Assembly (NCBI GenBank): GCA_028583605.1
Contig: CM053330.1
Coordinates: 16,703,539-16,767,538 of the forward strand
Origin: Dastarcus helophoroides
Lineage: Eukaryota; Arthropoda; Insecta; Coleoptera; Bothrideridae
Reading direction: 5' to 3'
DNA length: 64,000 nucleotides
In this document: piece after piece, positions 33,487 through 44,815 of the stretch
How the letters are laid out: the number at the start of each line of letters is the position of its first letter
Numbering within the stretch: the stretch's first letter is position 1
Notes under the pieces: generated by a model
Told to the model about the DNA's origin: nothing
The model's input: the letters and a program-made list of their open reading frames with translations, nothing else
The model's database searches: none
Made by a program: the position numbers and the translations under genes

Positions 33487-33925
33487 TAAAAAATTGATTT
33501 ATTCAGAGCACAGAATGCAGATCAAATTTGTTTCTTACATTATTTCAATTAGTTAGCACATGTTTATTTATTAAATTGCACGCAACTCAGTAATTGCGGT
33601 TGAAATCGAACATTTTAGCGTGATCCGAGGCGATCTTATATACTGGGTTAGTTCATCGACTTATTTCGAATTGCTAATTATTGCTTTTTATCTGAGGCAT
33701 TATCTACACAGTCACCAGTTCCATAAATATTGTGACTGATTGTAGAAAAAAGTTTATAGTTGTAAATATACATTTTTTTATTTCTTAATTATAACACAAG
33801 AAAATTTGGAAAAAATTTTAAATTTATACAATAAGTAAAACTGATTTGATTTGATCTATGAACTACTCATTGTAGTAATTGGTACAGAAGCTTAATTGTG
33901 TCAGCCCAACACGCAATTAAATAGC
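33487..33925 (-). repeat. Dispersed repeat R, copy 2
   Basis: This is the reverse complement of 13770-14190, diverged by many substitutions and small indels. The shared core includes the complement of ATCGCGGTAAAATGTTCGAT, here with GTGATCCGAGGCGATC beside it. It is non-coding and the family is unknown. Confidence 0.7.
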
Positions 33926-33976
33926 ACATAACCAACCTACATTTTTTTAAAGGACTTGAAATTGCTTTCATCTAAA

Positions 33977-34621
33977 GGCGCGTACTGACTTGAATGTGCA
34001 TGCGTTGAGTCCAAGCGCATACACATGCATATGCGTGTGTACCAACTCAGAAAATTTGTAGAAATTTATTGCCCCGCAGGCATGTGTGTTGTTTCACTCC
34101 TTTCCGGTCATTCGTGCATGTCTTCTCAAAAATAATAGTCATTTTTTGTTTTACATTATTTACCTACCGGTTTAACTTATCGGCCATTTCATCCCATGCA
34201 TCTCCCTTTTTTATTGTTAGAGGAATGGAAGGAATGTTTTGCATCCCCCAAAATGGCATGTTGTTCGTACAAATCAATTAATTGTAAGCATTCTTCATTA
34301 GACTACTCCATTCTGTCCTTATTGAAAGTGTTATTTGGCAAAAATTCTTCACAGTAAGGAACATTTTCCTTCTGGTGCATGCGTTAGACTATTGTAGATT
34401 TGCAGATTAACAAAAATCCGTCCATATTGAGCACACATGCACGATATATTTCTTTTGAGAAGAGCCATACACCGACGGCCGTCGGCTCAGGCCATGCGCG
34501 TTCTCGGTCACTCGCGAGAAGTTAAACATGCTCTGAGTCATTGTGAATGGCATGTCCAGATTTGAATGCGAAGGTGCATTTGCTTCGACTCAGCGCATGC
34601 ACATTCAAATCAGTACGCGCC
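33977..34621. mobile_element. MITE with about 35-bp inverted repeats
   Basis: The ends read GGCGCGTACTGACTTGAATG, then TGCATGCGTTGAGTC at the left, and GGCGCGTACTGATTTGAATG, then TGCATGCGCTGAGTC on minus at the right. The interior is about 570 bp without a transposase. It contains a perfect GCCGACGGCCGTCGGC-like palindrome core near 34475. No clear target duplication is seen (left flank CTAAA, right flank ATAAC). Superfamily unknown. Confidence 0.78.
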
Positions 34622-35510
34622 ATAACAAATTAAATCTGGAATGCATCGCATATAAAGAACAGTCTCAGGAATCAGTAGCTTATAGTGTAGATGGGTATAA
34701 AGAAGATTTAAAATTAGCATAAAAAGATAATGTCTTATTCTAACGGAACTATCAGCATGTTTTGTCGCGAAGTGTCTTTATACTTCTAATTTATCTATCA
34801 TTGCAACACCAACAGACAAAATAATAAAGAAGGTTTGTTGTAAAATGCTTGGAAACACGTATTTGGCAATAAAAATAATATGAATCATAGCACATGAAAG
34901 AAGGTTTTCACCATTTGTGCCATTTTTGATTTACCAATTTTTCAATATTAATATTGTCTGAAACAGTTACAACTAATTATTTTGTTTAAAAATCGCACAA
35001 TTTTCGTAAGACTCACCCAAAACTTTAATTAGCATGCTTGTTTTATTAGGTTATGAAAGCCAATGTTTTAGCAGATTATATTATAATTATTATCAACATA
35101 AAGCAAAAGGGAACAGCCCTGTTATTATAAGCTGAAATAATTCAAAGGAAATGAAATGAAATTCTGTCATGTTAAATTTCAGATGGGTTAGTCCCAAATA
35201 TGCAGACAAAACGATTACGCAGGTACGGATACACAAACCTTTCTCAGATTACGTATGAATAGAGATATGAAACGTAAAGCCTCACGTCATTTATTTAAAT
35301 AGGAATTCTGTAAAACATGCGTTTCTGAGATTAAAATGTATTACCAACATTAGTCATAAGTATAAATTTTGTTACGTTAATTACTAATGATCGCCCGCGA
35401 CTGTTTTTTTAATATTTAAAAGATAATAACTTGTGGGTAACCTACTTTCCATGGTTATATCTTAAAATAGTAAATATTTAAGATAATAATTATCGAACAA
35501 ATTAAACCTG
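34622..35510. other. AT-rich non-coding DNA
   Basis: I see no gene or repeat that I can name here. Confidence 0.45.
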
Positions 35511-35514
35511 CCCT

Positions 35515-37190
35515 GTGTGGAATGGGAACCTTATCTCGCATGACCCTAATGTTAACCACAGTAACCACAGAATTGCCAAAATCAAAGATAAACAGGGTTA
35601 TATAATCTCAGACAATAGAAATATTGCTGGACACATCAAAGACTTCTACACATATCTCTATACTTCTATTTGACCTGACCCAAGAGTTACGAATATGGAC
35701 ATTCGTAACGTGGGCTCTAAAGATGTTCCAGAAATATGAAGACAAGAAATTCAGGCTGTTCTCAAGCAAAAGAAAAACTGAAAAGGTCCAGGAGAAGACA
35801 ACATTACATGTGAAATGCTAAAAATGCGAGGAGCAGTCATTGACAAATCACTACAAATTCTCTTAATCAAGTGTTGAAGGCGAAATTTCGGACACGTGGA
35901 AAAAGGCAGAAGTAATTTTACTTTTTAAGAAAGGAGACAATGGAAATATAGAAATATCGACCAATTAACCTTCTCTTTCATCTGTATCTGGCCAAGATTG
36001 TCACCAATAAAGTAACTAATAAATTGGATGCATATCAACCAGCACAACAAGCGGGAGGTCACCACCTACAAACCATTAAAACATTAATAGAAAAAAACAA
36101 CTGAATACAACATACGCCACAACTTGACAACAATATGGGCTTTCATACAGGGAATGTATGACGCTAGAATAGATTCTCGATACACAAATCTATAAAAAAT
36201 ATATACAACAATGCCACTTTTCACGTCAAAATTAGTGACACTCTGAAAACAGGTAAAATTAAAATAGATAGGGGAATACTTCAAGGCATTACCATATATC
36301 TAAAACTATTTTACTCTGGCACTAGAGAACGTCTTCAAATTACTACAATGGGAAACTAAAGGCATAAACATCAACGGATCATATTTGAATCATCTCCGAT
36401 TTGCCGACGACATTGTTCTGATAAGTAGTAATATACAGGAACTGAGAGATATTCTAAAAGAACTCAATAATGCTTTTAAAAATGTAGGCTTAAAAGTGAA
36501 CATATCAAAGACCAAAATGATAAGCAGCACTGAAGAAGTCATATATATATAGACAACAACAAATTAAAAAGAGTAGAAGAGTATATATATTTAGGACATA
36601 CAATAAAAATAGGTAAAGAAAATCAGACAGCCGAAATAAGAGGAATAATAAACTAACTTGGGCAGCTTTTGGGAAAATGAAACATATACTAAGAAATAAG
36701 GACATCCCTATCAATCTTAAAACAAAAGTTTTTGATAGCTGTGTATTGCCAGTAGCGACCTATGGCTTAGAAACAATGGTATTAACAAAAAAGACCACGA
36801 ATCAATTGAGAGTAATGTAAAGGAGCGATGCACGAGAAAAGAAATGAAGATATCCGACAAAGAACTAAAGTCGTACATATAATAGAACGGAATCCAGAAC
36901 CGAAATGGCGTTGGCTGGGACACGTGGCTCGACAAGACCGAAGTAAATGGACGTCTAGAGTAACACATTGGCGACCAAGACAAACCAAGCGCAGCGCGGG
37001 AAGACCACAAAGAAGATGGCTTGATGATATCAGGATACAAACAAGAAATATGTGGTTTCAGTTAGCACAGGACAGATCAGCATGGAAAAGCATGGAAGAG
37101 GCCTACATTCAGGAATGGACAGAAAACGGCTGAGAAAGAATAAGAGAGACTAGTAAGAAGTATATCTTGTTGTAAATACGTATTGTATCC
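35515..37190 (+). pseudogene. RTE-like non-LTR retrotransposon, decayed
   Basis: Piecewise translation gives an RTE-type reverse transcriptase: KDKQGYIISDNRNIA and KGPGEDNITCEMLKM in the first part, then YRPINLL. Next are INGSYLNHLRFADDIVLIS (active site FADD at about 36400-36411) and NVGLKVNISKTKM. From 36560, RVEEYIYLGHTIKI and LPVATYGLETMVLTKK follow. The C-terminal frame at 36828-37133 has WRWLGHVARQD and AGRPQRRWLDDIR, diagnostic of the RTE/BovB group. The short 3' end after the stop is also usual for RTE. Many frameshifts and stops are present, and the endonuclease end is missing or barely present. Confidence 0.88.
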
Positions 37191-38013
37191 ACCTCCTCTT
37201 TATGACAATGATGTTGAGCATATGCGGACAAACCACTGACAAACATCCTTAACCATACTTAATAAAACACTATATTATATCTTTCTATGAAACATCAAAT
37301 TAAGATTAGCCACAGGCCAACATTTTAAAAATAATTTTGTGGATTTATGTAATGCGCAAAGTTGAGTCGAAGTTATTAAAATGGTAGTGATTATCCACTT
37401 GCAAAGTAAAACTGTGATAATTTGATTGCCTAATAAAATATTCTTGACAATTCCTGAGTGACAATAGTAGTTCTAGTTTAGTGGATGTTCCAAAACTTCG
37501 CACTAATTAAGATCCAAAAAGTACAATGAAACCTGTTCAACCCTATCCATAAGACAAAATCCTGTCTATGATCGAACATTTTGAAAGTTCCCTTTGCTTT
37601 TCATCATATAAATATTTTTGCACAATCCGGAAAACTGTCTAAATCGAATGAAATTTCGGACGCGTCGTATTCCAGCTTAGAAAGTCCTTTTTTTTGTCCA
37701 CAGATTGGATCGTATGAATAATAGTTTAAAACGGATGCCTTTCAACAGCAACCTCTATAATGAATGGTTTAACTTTGTTCATAACAAATCTATGCTACCC
37801 ATAATTTTTATTTGATAGTTTGTAATGCTTATACATTTGCTGCCCATTAGGCGACACGTTTAAGCCATTTTTGCTTTGAATTTCCCACAATTATACCAAC
37901 AAAGTTAGCCAACAAAACGTAAAACGCAATCTGTTAGAAAAACAATCACGTTCCCATTTGTTATTCTAATCTAAAGCAAGCAGTAAACTGTATCGTCCAG
38001 ATCTTCTACGATA
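37190..38013. other. Non-coding DNA, no gene recognised
   Basis: I see no feature that I can support between the RTE-like copy and the solo LTR. Confidence 0.45.
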
Positions 38014-38017
38014 ATAA

Positions 38018-38236
38018 TGTTATTGAAGACGTGCAGAACTTGCAGCGGCTGCCGTTTTGCTACTGGAACGGCTACGCGATGGCGCCCGAGTGCTATATAA
38101 ATTATATTTTAATACCCTTAGCCAAGGGGTTACCACTTTATATTACACCGCAGTAATTTTTCCTCCGCATAATAAAAAATGAAGGCGTGTAAATAAAAGT
38201 GTTCCGAAGTGGTCAGTGTTTTATATTTGTGGCGCA
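38018..38236 (+). mobile_element. Solo LTR with ATAA target duplication
   Basis: The segment begins TGTTATTGAAGACG and ends GTGGCGCA, so it has TG...CA ends. It is flanked by the perfect 4-bp repeat ATAA (38014-38017 and 38237-38240). A TATATAAA box lies at about 38094-38101 and AATAAA at 38192-38197, in the order expected for U3-R-U5. The 4-bp duplication suggests a Gypsy-like origin. There is no internal region, so the provirus-like form was lost by recombination. The short 219-bp LTR is GC-richer than its surroundings. Confidence 0.82.
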
Positions 38237-38240
38237 ATAA

Positions 38241-39117
38241 ACGAGAAAATGTCATTAAATGACCCTTCATAAGTATCTACACGAGGGGCTGCTAGTCATT
38301 CCTTTGAAATTAGACAGTAATTTATTTATTTCTCCCATACAACCTACAACATCTCAGTGAAATTTAAATGTAAAAATATTCTACACATAAAAACGCTAGT
38401 GTACTACATGTTAAATAATAAAATTGAGTCCATATCTTGAAACTAATAGACGACTCAATCTATTATCAAAATGCATGATTTTGTTCCCTTCATTTACACT
38501 TTGCAGTTATGCTCATTATATATTCATCTCACTTTTCACTTTATACCCTCATAACAATAAAACTTAATTCCTTCCTCGACATTTGGATTAGGTTGTTAAA
38601 TGCCATCTTATAAAATATAAATTCAATAAGTACCAAAAATAAACGATCCGAAGCAAACAGTGGAAGTCATCCGGAACTGGTGTAATAGTCGCTAATGCTG
38701 ATTAAACTCTTAAGGGCACTTTTGTTTTTTTCTATTTCGTCTTCTATAGTCCGTTCAGTTTTGTCTGGTTATTACAAGCCCAACCTCTGGGGGCCAAAGT
38801 GTCGTTCTAGCTACTATTACATAACATTCCCCTTTTTAAATATGCATGCAGGGTGAGAAAATATTACCAGCAGTCAATCAATGTTACTGTTAAATAACTA
38901 ACAAATTCCCGTGACATATTTTGAACATATACACGTAACCGATCTTTTTATTTAGGGCTTAAAGGATAATACGCTATCCGAAATTTATCTTCCTAAATAA
39001 TCATGTATGGTAAGCATTTAAGAAAGAAATTACTCTAAAAACTAATCCTGTCTGACATGCAACCAGAGTCGGGTCTTCCACGTGACAGAAGTATTTATGT
39101 AACATGGTTACCGAAAA
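38241..39117. other. Non-coding DNA, no gene recognised
   Basis: No gene is seen. CATTCCCCTTTTTAA near 38826 is reminiscent of an LTR junction, but no second LTR or primer-binding site could be matched. Confidence 0.4.
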
Positions 39118-39275
39118 TTGAAATACAAAACTTGTGAAACCAAGAAAGATTAAAAAAGACAACAAAGGTTGATCTTACGCGTTTCGACAGCCAAGCTATC
39201 ATCTTCAGAGAGATACTCTATTTTGTATTTCAATTTTTGAAGATAACCAAAGACCAGTCCGTTCCACCAAAATGG
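39118..39275. repeat. MITE-like family P, short copy
   Basis: Terminal AATTGAAATACAAAA at 39118 and its complement TTTTGTATTTCAATT near 39224 form inverted ends. Between them lie GAAACCAAGAAAGATTAAAA, AACAAAGGTTGATCTT, CGTTTCGACAGCCAAGC and TATCATCTTCAGAGAGATAC, shared with 21407-21780. The flank GACCAGTCCGTTCCACC follows. Confidence 0.68.
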
Positions 39276-41694
39276 TTACCGAAATTTTCTCCATAGAGAA
39301 TGATGGTGGCAAGATGTATTAAAAAGCGATAGATAATTCTAAGTGTCACTAAAAAGCAGTGAACATTTTTTCTCCACATATACCATTAACTTATGTGGCT
39401 TTAATAGGAAAAGACAATAAGTTACCAGGTTTTATTAAAAGAAGAGAAGTAACTAATCTCCTTCAATATTCGTAGTCCTCTAGTGGAAAAATGGAGGTAG
39501 CAGACGATGGTTGCACAATTCCGATAAGAAAGCAGCAGGTTGTTTTCTGTTTCCGGTGCTTACCTTCCTTGGATCGAACTGCTAAAGACTTTGCTAGACT
39601 GCGTCTCCAAACCTTATCTCGAAGCAACATTAGATTTATAAATCTACATTGCAAGACCTGGCAACTTCAACAATATTACTTAAAAACTCAAACAGGAACA
39701 CTAGTAACGATAAATAATAAACTCGAATAAAACTCGATAAAATTTCGAAATATATTAATATAATTTCCAAAACATCACTTTTGAACAATAAACGGTATAT
39801 CAGTAAGAATTCAAAATAAATACTCGTAAAATTTAACAGTATCACCAACATCTAAGTAATGCATCACTAAATGACATAACGATACGGCCAAGTAAAAATG
39901 TTTAATTATAATGCCGTATTATATGATTTAAAAAGTGAGCATAATTAAAAAAATTTGTACCTGTATAAACCAAACAGTGAACTCTTTTCACAATACATTG
40001 ATCCATAACTAACCTTTTTTGGTTACTACTTCAATCCTTTTTCAGGAAACCGTCACAATTTTTAAAAAAAGGTCGGAAAGATAAAACTAAATGACATGGA
40101 AACGTTCTCCTTGGTCTCTGAGCGATCCCGAAAGTCACATCTGTCAACACTGACAATTGACCTGAAGGATTTATCCTGTAAGAGTGCTGGCGAATGAATG
40201 TTAATATCGCGTCGCTGCACCCCTTATGTATATCAAAATCTTAAAACAAGCAACGAATATTAACCAATACAACTCCCCCAATCACAACCTCCAATGTTCA
40301 CAAACCACAAGGGGCCGTCTTGTCCCTTAAGTTGATCATAAAGTAATATAACTCAAAACTAAAAACAAAAAGATTGAAAGTAGGTTTATATCTACTAGCT
40401 ACGGTATACTCAAAGAAAAATAAAAATGCAGCAACTAAAATTCTAAAACGCAGGATGTAGCTGTTCAAATCCAGATGATTCTCAGGGGACTAGTACGCGA
40501 CTGAAAATATCTGAAGACCTACAGGAATATTAAATTACTCAAAATTATTAATCTCAAAAGTTAAGTAAAAATTTACTAGCGATAGCGATACAACTAAACC
40601 AATGGTACATATCTACTGGCCAAAGAAGTCTTCTAGACTATATTAAATAGGCAACGATAATATAAATACAGGAATAACTTAAAATCTGTTATCATATGGC
40701 TATGACTTAACGAAAATATGAAGAGTCAAATACATGCTCCTACCCTTATCTCAAAGTAGATCACACTAAGCGAAATATCATTTTACTGGTCAGTAGGCTA
40801 TAGGCATAAATAATTCCAAGGATCAAACATATTGCCAGCTTAATATATACATGAATGCTCCAAGGTAAATATTGCTACATTAAAATACTAAAACCTAACT
40901 AAAAAGCAAAATACAATGACTTGCTAATCAAATCGCTACAAACGACAATCCAACATTTATTCACGGTTTACTAAACTTGAAATATAAAGATGTGCTTAAA
41001 TGCATCATAATAAAATAAACCAAAGTGAAATTTCCCAAAACATTTCTTAGATAGATAAACTTACAAGCGTGAACAAACTGGAAATTTTACACATTGGTAG
41101 CAAACTTAAGAAAATTAATTTCTTGAAAGCTATGGAAGCTTACACTTATGAATGAACAGCTAGATTTTCTGAATACACCTTTAATAGATGGGATTGGATG
41201 GGGGGGGATTGGATGGGAATTTGAATCAAGCTGAATATTTGCAGTAGTTTGTGACCAATGAAATTGGTTATATTACAATATACATATTATATTACAAACC
41301 AAACTACTGATATAAGCAACTGATAATATTAAAAAGCGAAACCTGGTCCCACACATGCTCTAACTTTAACCTACCGCGGAAGGGAAATGCAGATTCGTGA
41401 CAGCTTCGCTACGGGGGTCCTCTGGTTTAACGACCTTCAGATGCGAGATACATCAGGATTCTTAGAAATATGATTTACTTCTCAGTAACAAAAGGAGGCA
41501 CAAGGAAGAAAGCGAAAGCACTATGCAACTACAAGCATAGTAGGAGCCTGAAAATATCTAGAATACGACCGTCAACCTCACGCACCAATGTAAGGGTAAT
41601 CCCATGCTCCTACTTTTGGTGGTGTACGGCTTTGTGTTTTGCCACTCATAGTTTTATTTATACCCAGCTATATGGGTCGTCCACGGATGGACAC
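39275..41694. other. Non-coding DNA, no gene recognised
   Basis: The stretch is AT-rich with short frames only. The frame at 39491-39730 is GC-richer, but neither strand resembles a known family. A small G-rich duplication (GGATTGGATGGG twice) lies at 41190-41218. An old retroelement interior cannot be excluded. Confidence 0.4.
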
Positions 41695-44337
41695 TTTTTT
41701 TTAAGTTTAATTCACTCGCCAAGGGCAACCCCGTTATCCTTTCAAAGCACTGCGACTAGGATGCGAAAATAAGAATATATGGCAATGAACCGCCTTCTTA
41801 AATAAAGATAGGTTGTAATTTTTGGGGAAAATTTCTTTCATTAACGAGTTTCATAGCTTGGACGTTCTGTAGAAAAAAGAGTCTCCGCAGACAGAAGTCC
41901 TCACTGTGTCAAGCTGGACCACACAGGAATTTGCTCTCTCCGACTGTCTTGTATGCCTCAGAAATCTTGCCCTTGGGAAAACCAATCCTATTAGTTCCTG
42001 CGAGCATCCGCCATGAAAGTACTTGTAGAAAAAAGACAGGTTACCAACCATCCGCCTGTGCTCTAGTATTTCGAGAGAATCGATCAAACTCTTGTCATCA
42101 ATTAGGCGAATCGCTCTTCTTTGAATTGAATCCAAAGGAGCTAAAGTGTGCTTTGGGTCAAAATTTTAAACATGAGTACAGTGTTCTAGTGTTGGCCCAG
42201 CTTGAGCTTTGTATAGTGTGAATAGCTGATGAGATATGAAGTACTTTTTAGCTACAAAAAGAAAGCTTAGCTTCTGAGAGGCGGAATTGTCAATAGCACG
42301 CACGTGATCGTCCCAAGAGAAGTTAGTACTTACATTCACTCTTAGGATAGATAGATTAGGTCCCATCGGGAGGATTTAACAGTCCATCAGTATGTTTGTT
42401 GCATTATCCCTTGATGTTTTCTTTGAGAAAACCGCCGCCTGAGTTTTTGAAGCGTTGAAGTCAACCAGATTTTTCTTACATCACTCCAGAATGATTTCGA
42501 GATCCCGATTAATCATTTGTAACTGCTGTTTCCTAAGACCATCTGAGGCAGCAACGGATAATGGTCTGTCATGGAAAAAATATGACACCAGGCTACTGCC
42601 ATCTGCGTAGCTGTATATAGGAGTGAAAGTTAATGTTAAGAGATCGTTTATATTTAACAGAAACAGAGTAGGAGACAGGACAGTCCCCTGAGGCACATCT
42701 ACATTAATGGCAATGTCTCGGATAAGATGCCATCGACGACGACCTGAAGAGATCTGTCATCGAGAAAATTGGATATCAAATGACAAGAGTCCAGGACGAA
42801 GACCATAAGATGTTAATTTGGCGAGAAGAGATCGGTGCCAGGCTCTGTCAAAGGCCTTTGAGATATCCGATGTCATACCATGTTTTTCCATGGCTGAGTT
42901 ACAGATATGAGTAACATATACCAGTAGATCGCCAGTTAAGTGGTGTTGTCTGAAACCGTATTGTCTGTTCGAGATAATTCTATTCTCCTACCGATATTTC
43001 AGAATCCCGATGTTGATAAACTTTTCCATCACTTGAGATATAATGGGCAACAATTGGGCGATAGTTGTTATCCATATTCCCTTTTCCCTTTTTAGGGACA
43101 GACTGCACTTTAGCAGATTTCCAGATGTTAGGGAATACACCTTTGTTGTAAGACAGTGTGAACAATTTGCTTAGGATAGGAGTCAACTCTGGAGCTCACT
43201 TAGCGAGGTACCATCAAGGCCAAAAGCTTTCGGGGTGTCGAGCTCAAGGGGATTTTTCTGATTGTGCGTTGCCTGAAAACAATTTCAGGCATCGAAGTGC
43301 CAACCTTAGTAAGAATAGGAAGTTGTGCGTTTCGAGAATCAAAATTGGAATTTTCAGCAAACAGAAAGGCTAGCATGTCAGCCTTTTCCATGGCAGTAGT
43401 CGCAATATTGTTATTGTCATCGAGTAAACGTGGAAAATTGGAAGATGCAAAATTCTTTCTAATCGACTTTACAAATCCCCAAAAGGACCTGGAACCGTTC
43501 GGAGAGTTAATAAGCCTCTGGGGCATTTTACCATCTAAATCACTTTTTGCCTCGTCAATAACCCGTTTACAAACATTTCGTGCATCTACAAAGGTGGTCC
43601 GAGTTTCGACTGAAGGATTATTACTCCAACGATGATATGCGTGACTTTTGCAGGACACAACCGGAGTATATTTTTTGCTGAACAAAGATTTATTGGAGGC
43701 AGACTTCTTTTGGGAGTGGGGAACCGAGCATTCCAATCAGGATAGTTTCAGTGATGGATTAGGCGACTGAGGGAGGATTGTCTGAGTTAAAGCAGACCTC
43801 CTGCCATGGGAAAGATGCAAAGAAGTCTTTTAATTCTTCCTAGTTAGAGAGTTAAAATGCCAAACCTCCTGCGCCTGAGAAGGAGACTGTGTCTGACGGG
43901 ACTGTGTCTGAGAAGGAGGTGGTATATGAGGCGAACGAGAGTCTGCTACGAGCTTGTGATTGGAATTTTCAAGCGGTGATGTCGCAGAGATTTTATACGA
44001 ATTTGGAGAATTTGTAAGGAAAAGGTCGAGGAGATGAGGTTGATGGATATCTGCATCAAGCATTTTTGTGGGTTCCTCAACTAATTGCGATAGTGCAGAA
44101 GTGATGGCGAAAACCTCTGCCATCCTTCCTGCGTCGTCAGTTCGGGAAGAAAACCTTAACCAGGGGAGTTATCGAGAAAGACAACCTCAGCGTTTGGATA
44201 ATTTGTCTGCAAGTGATCGAAGGTTACGGAAAGATAAGGGAAGAGCTGTCTGTATGAAGGATCGTTTGGAGAAAAATAAAGTGAACCTTGATAACATTAT
44301 CAAAATCTGTAAGCCACTGGGAATTTATGAGGTATAA
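41695..44337 (-). mobile_element. Jockey-like non-LTR retrotransposon, copy 2
   Basis: This belongs to the same family as 14236-16730 but lies in the opposite orientation. On minus it ends with a short poly(A), visible as T at 41695-41702 on plus. It starts near 44337, somewhat farther 5' than copy 1, in the endonuclease region. The two copies share long, clearly similar blocks but have different frame breaks, so they decayed separately. Confidence 0.9.
41851..44200 (-). pseudogene. Endonuclease/reverse transcriptase ORF2, copy 2, decayed
   Basis: Minus-strand reading gives the endonuclease end (NYPNAEVVFL, SALSQLVEEPTKML, HLLDLFLTNSPNSYKI, LENSNHKLV). Then come ECSVPHSQKKSASNKSLF and RLINSPNGSRSFWGFVKS (43736-43200), and MTPILSKLFTLSYNKGVFP near 43180. 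The active-site region is MPQGTVLSPTLFLLNINDL and YSYADGSSLVSYF (near 42600). The last Asp of YADD is Gly, which would abolish polymerase activity even without the other defects. The tail continues to 41851 (DSIQRRAIRLIDDKSL). The endonuclease part is open over longer stretches than in copy 1. Confidence 0.91.
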
Positions 44338-44649
44338 AAACACTTTAAAGCAGACGTCGCATTGAGATAAATATCGGCTGTTTAAAATAGATCTTCATTC
44401 ATTGTGTTTTATGAGTAACAAACCAACAAACTAGATTACTGGTTACAAGAATTAAATACGTGAGCAATTTTTTTACGAATCAAAGAGATTGTATACAATG
44501 CTACCTAGACTAAAATAATGCAGTTCTCTATAGGCTAAGGTGTGTTGTAATAAATAGGGTAGCTGAACTACCATAAAGTGACCTGACCTTAAAATGATCA
44601 GCAAAACGACTGAAGTGTGAAAAAGCACAGTTAGCACTGATAGAAGTAG

Positions 44650-44815
44650 CTAACGCTCCACTCAGTTGCTACGCTAAGAAATCTTTAACCACTTGCCGTT
44701 GGAAAGTATGTCAGATTCGAATAGGGTATGTTAAACTGATAAGATCTAATAAAATCGAAACCATTCATTGGTTTTCAATACTGAATTCGATAAATATTCC
44801 AATCTAACTGGTTTC
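44650..44815 (+). repeat. Decayed hammerhead-bearing repeat, second copy
   Basis: The blocks ATTCGAATAGGGTATG, AAACTGATAAGATCTAA, ATCGAAACC, TTGGTTTTC and TTCGATAAATATTCC follow the order seen at 11030-11130. The ribozyme core is damaged: CTGATAA replaces CTGANGA, and stem I no longer pairs. It supports a dispersed family with a once-functional hammerhead. Confidence 0.55.

Noticed and set aside
41931..42221. Plus-strand frame across Jockey-like copy 2
   Set aside because: It is an antisense shadow of the reverse transcriptase tail on minus.
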